Shown here: positions 43,601-50,052 of the stretch, piece after piece
How the letters are laid out: each line of letters opens with the position of its first letter
Position numbering within the stretch: the first letter of the stretch is position 1
Origin: a virus
Strand: one strand, 5' to 3'
Length of the DNA: 53,150 bases
IMG/VR virus record: IMGVR_UViG_3300025769_000161
Location: 1 to 53,150 of that record
Program-made: the position numbers and the translations under genes
The notes under the pieces: model-generated
Database searches by the model: none
Seen by the model: only the letters and a program-made list of their open reading frames with translations
Told to the model about the DNA's origin: nothing

Positions 43601-44212
43601 AGGATCCTCAAGAAGTTTGAGTACACGCTCAAGGAGAGAACCTTTGGCATGTCTGATGTCCCTATCAGAGTTGACTGGAAAGGACAGGACATTACTCAGA
43701 CTCCAAGAGGTGCTAACGGGTACTTCTATGAGATGTTCGATCTTACCAGAGCCAGACAAGGATCGGCTGACCCGCTGTCAAATGAGATTTGGAGACTGTA
43801 CGAACAGACTGAAGAGTTGGCTGACGTTTGCTCGACCCCTGGATACGCAGAGAAGAGAGCTGTTGCTGTGCCAAACATAACTTCCAAGAGAGACCTTCGC
43901 TTGAAAGCCGCGCTTCCCAAGCAATACTCATGGATGGAAGATGAAGAGTTCATGGCAGAGAGCGTTTACCTCAACACAGAGCAGATAAACAGGCTCATGA
44001 AGATATCTGGACAAAACAGATATAACGCTGCGATGGCTGTTGTTGAGTCCCCAGAGTACAAGAATGCAAACGATCAAGACAGGATCGAAATGCTGAAGGA
44101 TGTCAATGATGAGTACAATGGGGCGAAGGAGTACAATGATGAAGGATTTGAGGATCACACAATAGAGTTATTCAATATCATTCAGGACATATACGATGGC
44201 AGATCAGAATAA
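34652..44212 (+). CDS. Giant 3186-aa ejection-type virion protein
   Basis: The largest gene here, 18 percent of the window. In order: a charged Glu/Ser/Pro N-terminus; hydrophobic Gly/Ala segments at about residues 279-312, 375-413 and 443-466 (candidate membrane insertion regions); a coiled coil (about 690-840); a zincin-like LMEEAMH (1141-1146); unassigned domains (about 1280-2100); a beta-rich section; a TSAGRILRHFRELKS helix region near 2395; and a C-terminal helical module (about 2494-2810). That module has LLTPFSQIVNVGANTVNLFGQA, LGDIPFRRWAEAKHLYQLG and VVLPYRSTPANILQETF. It matches the style of large phage internal polyvalent proteins. It probably forms part of the DNA-ejection channel. 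Confidence 0.75.
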   Translation: MNVAQQDMVKALLNQGKTQEEIKKFLLVSNPTQQISDEEIAEISNPDQKKKEQGALKEEEPGDTPSEPSEKSSESTPETSEEPSKKQPLVTFSPQLEDDPEPLVNQFRNYLLDVHGTDKNEKGEPIIGAYTLSDNARLAGGFGLMAFEWAKESGLTQEGENAFEDFPKYEGQFVEFLEKEYGDYERSEEDNKNYLAGSIYMDISNGHRDIIVNNRDALPSEINDKIRKFDDDYVNEIIPILGFETEDQLEELSELMYENYNFRLNFDGDSVYNEDVSGLLAPFAAVGAGAVDMVSGPASLIAGPFAWLANKLDGDSSNDKTYAESVADIDQLFANVTDNIRKKGMKDYQDYGFEEMSENPLHGIGWAIQGIAESAPLMAASIGAGIATGGTSVMAQAVAGGAAIAGSVATNTFVDSYREDLNATREGMTPIFDMTASGNGKRFLMALGSGVIEGGSGVILRGALGRVTGKGGTHDIFRKIFLGTKNPRTRLEQLLIYGGPAFAEVPAETMVEVSAQMYRDWTEYTLGNKDYDPDQIWENALKTAEASVVTTAGLSTAGTGVAMVRERNNLSQGSRIDTNDPYRELEIENMSNSPADEGNYMRLWYRFEGEGVDFRSQAEANIAMADSSPFDLDENSTSQDYINAYEKHRKTNRDKYRAIRLRDPKRFYRLLAIDKKLAGIVQTGRLAEANMSSETLNDRAIERNKNKRNQKRKEFIDLMDERRRLYMEFEFNNDFSKGEQIQIDDQQTASRVNQLDGQVADAETALAAAERSQGGEAGNPLIVKQKEEDLQSARDRRDRANELVTEVNNTRDEIERMQQRGAPIETLKKYVGTLIDTEQELADLLEVNNRATGNKRKRNDMEVLAPVERPVTWSAADQARNHFADEGSMGSTFTLDGTDHAGKPMASVSIFPERSIVVDGQMSEADLIAKLDEFKETNKDILEGNEDVIAIGTFYSPESEKTFIDLSAVVDKETAVELGKQYNQESVWDLENMESIDTGGDGSPIEGLKPEADRVGDIRDIQGPPAVNVEQAKAQRGIDGKYKDYQMNNGQFAIGTDTKLSQEDIDFINKKIAPTLSRNLDNVTIRVHTDKESGKYVAGNNSDGSLYNGYAVTYEDGSAVIHIVPDAIAGQTRKSTRSVLMEEAMHVIMGPALVDYFKSNEKGAQKLLTDLAGVTRSLAREFPELVDLNEQTALKMMTYADGKDFSELSQDQQAAIYEEAVFEQLSELAPYMDKNTLSKQQKSKFMDVVNRLAKHLGFPFVTTPDEALDLLKRAGQMYNEGKALEADVSSQDRESASRSNARKKHVQSLPADDQFVMRYAQKVVARGGYAAGIGVGSKSNEQTFNGKGHFINWWKRATLNGKHYDHYSGFEVSTDGGKTFEPVDVEAMRNWNFKPLKRRETEFEKKRRLWEEEQALNRKVMDLFRDEYGTEWGLYTKKQEVQAEIFKTFMTEEEIEAHLDSTPYGRGKDKGDYDWHSLSTEKKEEFLAAAEVYTGRRNDDSGSDVLTERANKELMDINKIMSIEDLNERVEKMKKMLSRYKCGGDTNACEIRGDKAYLAVYLDMVKAAMDQSGYSVNAAADLLSGMLRFHNDLRMSRGQRPITEIHKENRELAEMAADMIAEKYAGTTDIIPRNYRDFNDLFLTTMAITSNGNRSYANTRLALRLHDAFLKRLNGGAQSLSEAMGDVILEGIREYNPEITGGDVRATRGNAVADELKALMEFADAYYDPETMAFDSDAFAADLGKKRIGKDGPAARDIISKEGGDAQKIGEFVPAILGQDQNSTLANELWVMRLMSALQGNFNLKLDMEGEQMLLDYSLIPNVQEFNRNNKITDDMARQGLASVGRENASEITDPVELAIGGLIYQKARKDITQAQRNSAINLFRKVIGRDQLFNPKTNPMETKAILKKTAQLLNEMYGLAEGDQQWNAFIVQQALWESAQESMGYFQDGQYSAVDYKTQLERIKEADDWSTMDDYYVDTHNVSHVLDSHSNGKNVSSERASMQLDLFGDTESDLEIQADQSPLWRARTIENVPLVNTKTGKQAMSDDLVSDALQTDKTSVRIMGENNEVNEGDIVAVRLNLNVKKNTGVPVQTIHERTASGKALQYGGAVTLRNVTLDVNQNAREKIVTFRENKFPMAAVRGEFVSSGVEGANLNGVVATFNPFKQHLFVDAAGRPIKSAEEATVIGNTVILRGEIEYYDPSDPVAQRGFQETDANKAARLDKGSDKYEGNLRRFEAFMERAMGITHETREQLEAAYEDLSVSSKVALSESEIAEGMATAHERASVSEYTDGKRMRGTARKQAPLFGTDTRSQIINNPENFIKPQKIKEIREDLTAYTDGELVSFMTDDSIGRLSQRNDDIGVLAGAELLSRAIARGETDRIPGLIAELASIGTSAGRILRHFRELKSSNPYSLAKIIESAVIQGGNKLSEEQTQRLNDICTKLYDQQARVEDLMKKGIAGEDVDAEFEAALKEMQATERQLDTFANAMVEKGWGTIFKQLVQGNLLTPFSQIVNVGANTVNLFGQAIVDSGSLPVEEAMVRAGNLIGKNLERKRRPSLMAYFYAMKRFGAGFVEAADQILTGQDKDRSEWRMARGFAPFRSLMAVWGNDLPLGVDGKGSPSQKAKLIVQGTLGIPAETMFRFLSLGDIPFRRWAEAKHLYQLGVSRGLEGEALNRFLKFPNKKDLEVAQRSGRKLTFQEEGFVSGVVNQTVGTMESALAKGFEMIPGVKNGRNFATAIMGVVLPYRSTPANILQETFTWTNPYVGLTRMANELSKGETEEASKTMTKMMLGATTLEAAMMMISEGIISGPVDWQDDEKRNMAYDLFPPNSINVSALERLINGEDPSHSVDDTFLRYDKMGMFGAIMATAVQSIDSDDLADIKGREYGGPVEFTSHLLSDYFGASSVSAASAMMEQSFVQGLNQFLQILIGDNVERDMERFVTTAFRAGSAAVLPNTLTSLYKSERVFLPDARTTKDMTTAERILKKFEYTLKERTFGMSDVPIRVDWKGQDITQTPRGANGYFYEMFDLTRARQGSADPLSNEIWRLYEQTEELADVCSTPGYAEKRAVAVPNITSKRDLRLKAALPKQYSWMEDEEFMAESVYLNTEQINRLMKISGQNRYNAAMAVVESPEYKNANDQDRIEMLKDVNDEYNGAKEYNDEGFEDHTIELFNIIQDIYDGRSE

Positions 44213-44645
44213 GAAGTTTAAGGACACCAAGGTCGGGAGGTGGGTTGCTGAGAAACTGCCTGATGTGGCAGATACGCTCGGCGGGGTGCTCCCTGATCAA
44301 GGTGTCTTAGGCGTGGTCAAGCGCGTTGTTGCAGGAGATCCTGAGTTGTCAGCAGAAGATAAGCTTGAGTTTGAAAGACTGGCCGCCGAACAAGAAATGA
44401 ATGCTCAGGAGCAAGTTACAAGGAGGTGGGAGGCTGACGCCAAGTCTGATGTCAAGCTTGCCAAGTATATCAGGCCCATGACCCTGATCGTACTGATCGT
44501 ATTCTTTATGGTCCTGACTGTATGGGATGGTATGGACATGAGCTTTATGCCCCCAGAAAACTACATCGACCTCCTCGAAGTCCTGATGCTTGCTGTGTTC
44601 AGCGCGTACTTTGCAGGAAGAACGATAGAAAAGGTCAGAAAGTAA
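44196..44645 (+). CDS. Holin of the 3TM / GTA-holin type
   Basis: 149 residues. The N-terminal soluble part holds GGVLPDQGVLGVVKRVV and AEDKLEFERLAAEQE. It is followed by the KYIRP motif (about 90-94), then two obvious membrane helices at about 95-112 and 124-141, ending with a basic ERTIEKVRK-like tail. This matches the Pfam family I know as holin of 3TMs (GTA_holin_3TM): polar N-terminus, iRP motif, membrane segments near the C-terminus. It would permit M15 endolysin access at lysis. It overlaps the giant protein by 17 bases and is the last plus-strand gene before the converging hairpin. Confidence 0.8.
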   Translation: MADQNKKFKDTKVGRWVAEKLPDVADTLGGVLPDQGVLGVVKRVVAGDPELSAEDKLEFERLAAEQEMNAQEQVTRRWEADAKSDVKLAKYIRPMTLIVLIVFFMVLTVWDGMDMSFMPPENYIDLLEVLMLAVFSAYFAGRTIEKVRK

Positions 44646-44670
44646 GAGAGGCCCCGAAGGGCCCCTCTCT
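44645..44670. terminator. Bidirectional hairpin between arms
   Basis: AGAGAGG pairs with CCTCTCT, with an inner CCC/GGG pairing, at the convergence of the late plus-strand and early minus-strand units. No T-tract follows on the plus strand, so the strength is uncertain. The rest of the 101-base gap holds only a weak stem at 44726-44740. Confidence 0.6.
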
Positions 44671-44725
44671 AAGGTTAGCGAAATTACCCCGCACTAAGTC
44701 GGTGTAACGGTGCTAAGATAGTACA

Positions 44726-44740
44726 GCTGGCTTACCCAGC
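44726..44740 (-). terminator. Weak hairpin after ribonucleotide reductase
   Basis: GCTGG-CTTAC-CCAGC, a five-base-pair stem just downstream of the minus-strand TAA at 44747-44749. There is no T-tract on either side, so it is a tentative 3'-end structure. Confidence 0.3.
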
Positions 44741-44746
44741 ATTCGC

Positions 44747-46639
44747 TTATCGGACGGGACATGCTCCAGTATCGCAGTTGTCGATTTCAATCTCGTCAAG
44801 CGAGAGCTTGTCCAGAGACGTAATCGGGGTGACACCAGCTTTCATCTCCTCGTACTGCTCCTTTGTAATCTCTTCCAGCGGGGCCTGATCAAAACCATGG
44901 TCGCTGTGGAGGAGGAAAGAAACAGACTTGGTATCGATATAGTGGTCGTGTAACCACCAGCGGATAGCCTCCAGCTCTTCCTTGCGGTAGTAGATGGTAA
45001 CGCTGACGCTGTTGTCTGACCACTCGGCTTGCAACCTGCGGATAACGTCCAGCTGATCACATGCGCTCATGTCGTCAGCGAACTGCGTGCCCTCAGGGAA
45101 CGAGCAAGGGAAGCTAACAACCACCGTGCTGTGGTCTTCAGTCCCGTCGAAGTTGCGGACGTACTCTACGTGGTACCCGTTGCTCCGAGCAACTCGTGCA
45201 AGCTCGCTATCTGTAGCCATTCGGATTCTCCTAATGTAATATTGGGAGTATCCAGGGTGAGCCCCTGGTGTAACACCAGCAAGTAGAGACAGCGTTCCAG
45301 AGGGTTTAACTGTAGTAAGCTTAATGGAAGGAGGGAAGCCATGTATCTCGGAGTACTCTTTGTCGTATGCGCGAAGATACGTATAAGCTTTGTCCAACCA
45401 AGACTTTTGTTCTTCGGAAGCTTGCAGGTAACCAGTAACACCGATGCCCATTCGCATGTTTTTGTGTACGATGTCCTCGGTCTCCTTCAGTGAGCAGGGG
45501 ATCGAAAGGCTGTGCTTGTTCACTCTGTAGAGGTAACGGAGAACCTTCCTCAACTCATCGTAAGTCTCAATGTTCGGGAGGTACACCTCGGCCAGACAGC
45601 AGGTCTCAAAGTTCTCAAGGCTTTGCTCAGCACAGGGGTTGTACCCCATTACATTTGGATCAGGGTACTGAGTGTCTCCAGTCCTGCCCATCCTGCGAGA
45701 AGCTTTCAGGTTGATCAGCCCGTAGGGCTCACCATTACCCTTGTACCCTTCCCAGAACTCCTCAGGGAGCTTAGAGATGTCGTCGCACACAACAGAGTTG
45801 TTGGACATAGCCCTCCAGTTAGGGATGTTGCCGAGGTCCCAACGCTTGGCACGCAGGAACTCAATGTCGTCATGGTCACCAAGAGCGATCTGAGCAGACC
45901 TCCTGACGTTACCAGCCACCACGATTTTGCCAATGATGTTCATGATGTCGAGGCAGTCCACGCTAGACAGACGTCGACCAGCCTTGGCGTTCAGGATCTT
46001 GTTGATCTCCATCATACCCCAGACCAGGTCCTCGCTACCGCTGGCGGTACCGCCAAACCCCTTAATCTTGGCACCCTTTGGGCGGATTAGATGAGTGGCG
46101 AACGTGAATCCTTCTCCAGTCTCGAAGCTTGCACGAAGGACTTTGTCCAACAGCTTCACCCACCCCTCACGTGAGTCGGGAACGATAAAGTCTGCATCGT
46201 TGACGTTGTCCCTCTCGATAGCAACCTTTGCCTTAACCTTAGGTAGTTGGTAGATGTGTTCGCGCTGGATGTTGAATCCCACTCCGCTCCCAAGCATGAG
46301 CATCTCAAAGGCCCACGTGAACGGGCGGATAGGCTCGTCGATGACAACGAAAGAACAGTTTTGCAAGGACGGAAGTCCAAGATTGTCTACGGTCTTGGTT
46401 CCGAGTTGCCACAGAAAGCGGCCAGCTACAGTTCCCTTCAGGTCCAGCATGATGTTTCTCAGCTCCTCCTGATCGACCTCGTTGAAGTTGCATCCGAGCT
46501 GTTCGTTGCACGCTTTGACTACGCGCTCAACAGTGTCGGGCCACTCCTCGGTCTTTCCGTCTTCGGTAGGCCTAGAGTACGTTCGTTTGAACGTGGGGTA
46601 TCCTACCTCACCCCATGGGATAAGTTTTTCTGTGCTCAT
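44747..46639 (-). CDS. nrdJ: Adenosylcobalamin-dependent ribonucleotide reductase (class II)
   Basis: 630 residues; reduces ribonucleoside triphosphates to deoxynucleotides using a B12-generated thiyl radical. All key residues of the monomeric RTPR type are present: C95 in LQNCSFVV and C347 in ETCCL form the redox pair; C336 and E338 in NPCAEQ are the radical site and base, with the same 11-residue spacing as C408/C419 of Lactobacillus leichmannii RTPR; and C622/C627 in NCDTGACPVR form the C-terminal relay. It is shorter than the about 739-residue Lactobacillus enzyme. The A-rich leader CCAAAAAAAATT precedes ATG. The host or environment must supply adenosylcobalamin. It is the terminal gene of the early unit. 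Confidence 0.92.
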   Translation of the reverse strand: MSTEKLIPWGEVGYPTFKRTYSRPTEDGKTEEWPDTVERVVKACNEQLGCNFNEVDQEELRNIMLDLKGTVAGRFLWQLGTKTVDNLGLPSLQNCSFVVIDEPIRPFTWAFEMLMLGSGVGFNIQREHIYQLPKVKAKVAIERDNVNDADFIVPDSREGWVKLLDKVLRASFETGEGFTFATHLIRPKGAKIKGFGGTASGSEDLVWGMMEINKILNAKAGRRLSSVDCLDIMNIIGKIVVAGNVRRSAQIALGDHDDIEFLRAKRWDLGNIPNWRAMSNNSVVCDDISKLPEEFWEGYKGNGEPYGLINLKASRRMGRTGDTQYPDPNVMGYNPCAEQSLENFETCCLAEVYLPNIETYDELRKVLRYLYRVNKHSLSIPCSLKETEDIVHKNMRMGIGVTGYLQASEEQKSWLDKAYTYLRAYDKEYSEIHGFPPSIKLTTVKPSGTLSLLAGVTPGAHPGYSQYYIRRIRMATDSELARVARSNGYHVEYVRNFDGTEDHSTVVVSFPCSFPEGTQFADDMSACDQLDVIRRLQAEWSDNSVSVTIYYRKEELEAIRWWLHDHYIDTKSVSFLLHSDHGFDQAPLEEITKEQYEEMKAGVTPITSLDKLSLDEIEIDNCDTGACPVR

Positions 46640-46668
46640 AATTTTTTTTGGAAAGGCTTACAAGATAG

Positions 46669-47169
46669 TCAGAATTCTCTTGAGTACCGCCATACTCGGT
46701 AGGTACTTAAGGTCCTGATGTCGTGCAAGTTAAGTTTTGTAATTAGATCCTGGCGGTCCTTTCTGCGATACTTCTGTTTGTAGGCATCTCTCTTGTTGGC
46801 GACGATCGTTGCGTCCTTGAGTTCGTCCTCAGTGTAATGCAGGAGTTCCACCCGATCTACGATTGAGAATCCTCCTTCCTCTGGCATATCGAAGGCGATG
46901 ATCTTTGCACCGCCATACAGCCAGCCAGGATTCCCTCTTACGTTCATCAACTCTACCCAAATCTCATCAGGCAGGTTGTTACCTTTCACGTCAACCCCCC
47001 ACTTACCCGTGTTGTTATGGGCAAGCCAGTAGTCCACATGCTCATGTATGTCCTCCGTATGCGAGGACTTCTTTACGTCCAGTCCTAACTCCTCAGCCGC
47101 TCTCACAAACCGAACCTCAGCTACCCTTCCCGTCGAGCCCGAATAGGCCCTCCGTTTTTGGCTCACCAT
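46669..47169 (-). CDS. PD-(D/E)XK-like nuclease
   Basis: 166 residues. GRVAEVRFVRAAEELGLDV (E18), then EHVDYWL (D46) and WGVDVKG (D60-V-K62) form the E...D...DxK pattern of restriction-like nucleases. The following WVELMNVRGNPGWLYGGAKIIAF is a pattern I recall from small phage nucleases of this group. Substrate unknown; it may trim branched DNA or degrade host DNA. It overlaps the upstream small gene by 53 bases and ends 29 bases before the reductase start. Confidence 0.7.
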   Translation of the reverse strand: MVSQKRRAYSGSTGRVAEVRFVRAAEELGLDVKKSSHTEDIHEHVDYWLAHNNTGKWGVDVKGNNLPDEIWVELMNVRGNPGWLYGGAKIIAFDMPEEGGFSIVDRVELLHYTEDELKDATIVANKRDAYKQKYRRKDRQDLITKLNLHDIRTLSTYRVWRYSREF

Positions 47170-47380
47170 GAGCTTCGTAAAATTGGTTAGAGGCTTCTCT
47201 TACGAGGTCGAGCTCGTAGTTAATCTGCTGTCTCACTTTCTGAGTCAGCTCCACTACGTACCCTGGGTGTCTCTTCGGGTCCCCCTCCCTGTTGAATAGG
47301 TCCTCGTAGAAGTTCGCTATCAGGCGGTGCATCCTTTCGGTTGCTACGCCGTAGCTTCTTCCCACGTCTTCTTTTGTCAT
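47117..47380 (-). CDS. Hypothetical small helical protein, 87 aa
   Basis: Helical and charged; MTKEDVGRSYGVATERMHRLIANFYEDLF may be a short helix-turn-helix-like start, followed by QINYELDLVREASNQFYEAHGE. No family recognised. It lies in a dense stack: its first 161 bases overlap, in another frame, the end of the endonuclease gene, and its last 53 overlap the next nuclease gene. Confidence 0.55.
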   Translation of the reverse strand: MTKEDVGRSYGVATERMHRLIANFYEDLFNREGDPKRHPGYVVELTQKVRQQINYELDLVREASNQFYEAHGEPKTEGLFGLDGKGS

Positions 47381-47831
47381 CTGGTATGTTGTCTTTGATT
47401 ATACTTATCGCTTGTTCGACCTGCTGTCGATTTTTACAAATGAACAGCATAGGTAGCGGTTTTCCAAGTTCGGTTAAGTATTTCATAAACAACTTCCAAC
47501 GCATCGGGAAGTCGTGGTGAGAATGAAGGAATCCCTTCGTCTCTATGATCCAGCTCTCGTCCTTCGCAACGAAGTCGGGCTTGTAACGTATCGGGAGTGC
47601 GACACTGTCGCTCCGATCGGTCATGTCTTTCTTCTTCGAGGTCATCTTCCAGTACACGCCCTCGTATCGGAACTTGTCCATGAGCGTATACTCGTGCTCC
47701 TCATAGGAGAAAGGTATCCCAGATTCAGCAAGAAGGTCAGCGCAAGTCTTTTCAAGACCGCTCTTATACCTTCCCAACTCCCTCTTCTTGGCAGACTTTC
47801 TCTTGGTAGTCTGTCCTCTTCTTCGCTTCAC
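47220..47831 (-). CDS. T7 endonuclease I-like Holliday-junction resolvase
   Basis: 203 residues. After a basic N-terminus, SGLEKTCADLLAESGIPFSYEEHEY (E27), IRYKPDFVAK (P85-D86), WIIETKG (E97 and K99) and RWKLFMKYLTEL reproduce the E...D...ExK catalytic order of T7 gp3 (E20, D55, E65, K67). It should resolve branched replication and recombination intermediates before packaging. The C-terminal roughly 50 residues after IIKDNIPDD are low-complexity, basic then polar, and encoded in the region shared with the neighbouring gene. Confidence 0.85.
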   Translation of the reverse strand: MKRRRGQTTKRKSAKKRELGRYKSGLEKTCADLLAESGIPFSYEEHEYTLMDKFRYEGVYWKMTSKKKDMTDRSDSVALPIRYKPDFVAKDESWIIETKGFLHSHHDFPMRWKLFMKYLTELGKPLPMLFICKNRQQVEQAISIIKDNIPDDKRRRGKKLRRSNRKDAPPDSELLRGPIQQGGGPEETPRVRSGADSESETAD

Positions 47832-47847
47832 ATGGGAAAGTTACAGC

Positions 47848-49653
47848 TTAAATCGATGCGAAGGTCTCATTTGGGGACATCTTAAAAGTTTTGTAGTTCT
47901 TGAACTCAGAACCAATAGGTTGAAACAGTTTCTCCTGTGTGTAATTCGACCTGAAGGCCGTCATAGAGCTGTCCATCGTAAAGGTTAGGGGCTCGTCAAT
48001 CGACGTTGGGATACCTCCCGTCTCTACATCTCGAACCTTCCTGACATGAAGTTCGGTAGTTTTCTTGATGTTGTGGTCGGGAGCCTGGACCTTGCGGTGG
48101 ATGGTCAGGAAGCAGTCAGCTCGGTTGACGAACTTACCGCCACCCTCGGTATCCTCAGCATACGGAGCCACAGGCAAACCATCGTCACCCTTCCGACGTT
48201 GCGCTTCGGTCACGGCGTGCATGTTGAGCCAGACGGCTACATCATTGGCGTTGGAGAACGTAAGGAACTCTGAAGCCGCTTGGTAGTGGTAGTCATGGCT
48301 GTTGCCTTGCCCGCTCAACTCCAGCTTGAGGCTGTTGTATGGGTCGACTAGAACTGCGTCGAACTTCTCCTGACGGTAAATCTTCTCAAGGAAGATGATG
48401 ATGTCGCTGTAGCTGTACACCTGCTTATTGCTGATGACCGTGAAGTGCTCGTTCACCCACTTGTACGCCTCCTTCCTCTGGTCGTAGGTCATGTCCCCGA
48501 TCTTACGGTTGGTAGCGAACTGCATGAGCGTCATCTTCAGGGAGGCTGTGCGGTTCTCTGAAGAGTACACCACCCACTTCCAGTTGTGTCGGCGGGCGGC
48601 GTTCACCATCAGGTAGAGCATCATAGTCGTCTTGCCCACGTTGCTGTGGCCGTTGATGATGACGAATTCACGCTTGTACCTGAAGTGCTCGTCCAGCTTC
48701 TCGTCACCCGTATCGAGTCCGACTTGGATGCGACCATTGGCGTAGTCGTCAATCCACCTGAAGTCTTCGTCGTCAGAGGAGATGAAAGACATGTCTCCGT
48801 CACTGATGAGAAGCTCACGCTGGGCGTTCTGCTCTGCACCGATGACATCCACCAGAGGGTCTTGCTTGCCTCGCTCCAACCCTTCTCGGATGGTTTTCTT
48901 AGCGTGGTCCTCAGAGTCGATGTCCCGCTTGGAAATCTCCCTGAACAAGATGCGTGCCGCCTCTTCTTCCTCAATCCTGCCAGCGGATACAAACCCACCC
49001 AGCAGTCGGGCGGCGTTCCTGAGTGCGGCGTGCTTCTCCCCGTCTTCCGCCTGACGAATCATGCGGCATGCGAGGTTAAGCTTCATGTAGTCCGTGAACT
49101 CACCAGCCTTAGCCTCTTGAACCTGTTCGCTACGCTCGGATGCAAACGCCCCGAACTTCTGCGCCCCAGGGTTGAGGATGAGGTCAGGATCGTAGGACTC
49201 GAAGCAAGCGCGAGACTCATTGACACCAGACTCGTCAACCTCAAGGTCGTACTGCTTGTGAAAGTAGTTCTTGAGTGCGCGGAAGTGATCGCGGTGGCGC
49301 TCAGGATTGGTTACCCGAACCAGCGCCTTGAGCCCGTCACCCGATGGAGAAACCCAACAGGAGTAGACGTGAGAGTCAGTAGCCAGGACCGCTTTGGATT
49401 TCTCAACGTCAATGTGATCGAAGTCCAGTACAATGAGGCCGCTGTGATCGAACAGACCCTCGTCACTGCGATCCGAGAACTCCCCGCTAAAGCAGACAAT
49501 CGGGAGCTTCTTCTTTGCGTCTTTGTCGCCATCACGAACAGCCTCAATCGTGGTTTTCGACTGGCCCTCGCGAATCCTCCCAAGGGCAGTATGGATATCG
49601 ACATGGTGTGGGCTGTCCTTGTCGTATAGATTCTTGAAGAAGGTTACTTTCAT
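47848..49653 (-). CDS. Primase-helicase (BT4734/VirE-N plus DnaB-like)
   Basis: 601 residues. The N-terminal domain (about 20-165) has SGLIVLDFDHID (LDFD at 76-79) and VSPSGDGLKALVRV, the BT4734-like/VirE-N primase-type signature of Bacteroidetes elements. The C-terminal RecA/DnaB-type domain (about 300-560) has Walker A GHSNVGKT (335-342), Walker B DAVLVDPY (D437) and WLNMHAVTEAQRRKGD. It should prime and unwind at the phage fork. Its first 110 bases overlap the DUF3310-like gene in another frame. No polymerase accompanies it in the window. Confidence 0.87.
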   Translation of the reverse strand: MKVTFFKNLYDKDSPHHVDIHTALGRIREGQSKTTIEAVRDGDKDAKKKLPIVCFSGEFSDRSDEGLFDHSGLIVLDFDHIDVEKSKAVLATDSHVYSCWVSPSGDGLKALVRVTNPERHRDHFRALKNYFHKQYDLEVDESGVNESRACFESYDPDLILNPGAQKFGAFASERSEQVQEAKAGEFTDYMKLNLACRMIRQAEDGEKHAALRNAARLLGGFVSAGRIEEEEAARILFREISKRDIDSEDHAKKTIREGLERGKQDPLVDVIGAEQNAQRELLISDGDMSFISSDDEDFRWIDDYANGRIQVGLDTGDEKLDEHFRYKREFVIINGHSNVGKTTMMLYLMVNAARRHNWKWVVYSSENRTASLKMTLMQFATNRKIGDMTYDQRKEAYKWVNEHFTVISNKQVYSYSDIIIFLEKIYRQEKFDAVLVDPYNSLKLELSGQGNSHDYHYQAASEFLTFSNANDVAVWLNMHAVTEAQRRKGDDGLPVAPYAEDTEGGGKFVNRADCFLTIHRKVQAPDHNIKKTTELHVRKVRDVETGGIPTSIDEPLTFTMDSSMTAFRSNYTQEKLFQPIGSEFKNYKTFKMSPNETFASI

Positions 49654-49828
49654 TGTATTCGTTTTCTAAGATGAGTTCGAGGTAATGGATGGCTTTCTTG
49701 ATGTCGTCTGCCCCACCCTTTCTGGCATGACGACTAACGTATTTGACAACGTTACCCTCCATAAAGGATAGTCCGTTGCGGTTGATGTATTCGATGGGTT
49801 CAATCTCCATCTTGTAATGCTTGCTCAT
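49544..49828 (-). CDS. DUF3310-like protein
   Basis: 94 residues. HYKMEIEPIEYINRNGLSF, EGNVVKYVSRHARKGG and DDIKKAIHYLELILENEY match the DUF3310 pattern, widespread in phage genomes near nucleotide-metabolism genes and without a firm function. The family core ends near residue 57; the rest is Pro/Glu-rich and lies in the 110-base overlap with the primase-helicase start. One-codon-scale overlap with the upstream gene indicates coupling. Confidence 0.75.
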   Translation of the reverse strand: MSKHYKMEIEPIEYINRNGLSFMEGNVVKYVSRHARKGGADDIKKAIHYLELILENEYNESNLLQESIRQGQPTPCRYPYCPWEDSRGPVENHD

Positions 49829-50052
49829 ACTGCGTTGCTGTTTACGTATCCGTGTGTTTTGATGTCGCTAACCTCCCTGATGATGACGCGCTTGTCACCC
49901 TTAAAGGTCTTGCCGTAGCATTCACGCTTTAGTCTCTCCATCGTGCGGGGGCAGTGCTTCATAAGGTCGCTTGGAGTGCAGTATCTCGACACGGCCCATG
50001 ACCTTTTATTGATCGTGCTCTTGTTCTTTTTGTACGCTATGTCCAGCGTCAT
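49825..50052 (-). CDS. Hypothetical basic protein, 75 aa
   Basis: Lys/Arg-rich with two Cys; TLDIAYKKNKSTINKRSWAVS, then CTPSDLMKHCPRTMERLKRECYGKTFKG. No domain recognised. I start it at ATG 50052; ATG 50082 is in frame but increases overlap with the gene that ends at 50006. It could bind nucleic acid, judged only from charge. Confidence 0.5.
   Translation of the reverse strand: MTLDIAYKKNKSTINKRSWAVSRYCTPSDLMKHCPRTMERLKRECYGKTFKGDKRVIIREVSDIKTHGYVNSNAV

Noticed and set aside
34652-44212. N4-type virion RNA polymerase
   Set aside because: Size is suggestive, but I found no T7-like or DxDxD polymerase motif.
48586-49629. 347-codon plus-strand ORF opposite the primase-helicase
   Set aside because: The minus frame carries clear Walker motifs; the plus frame is a compositional shadow.
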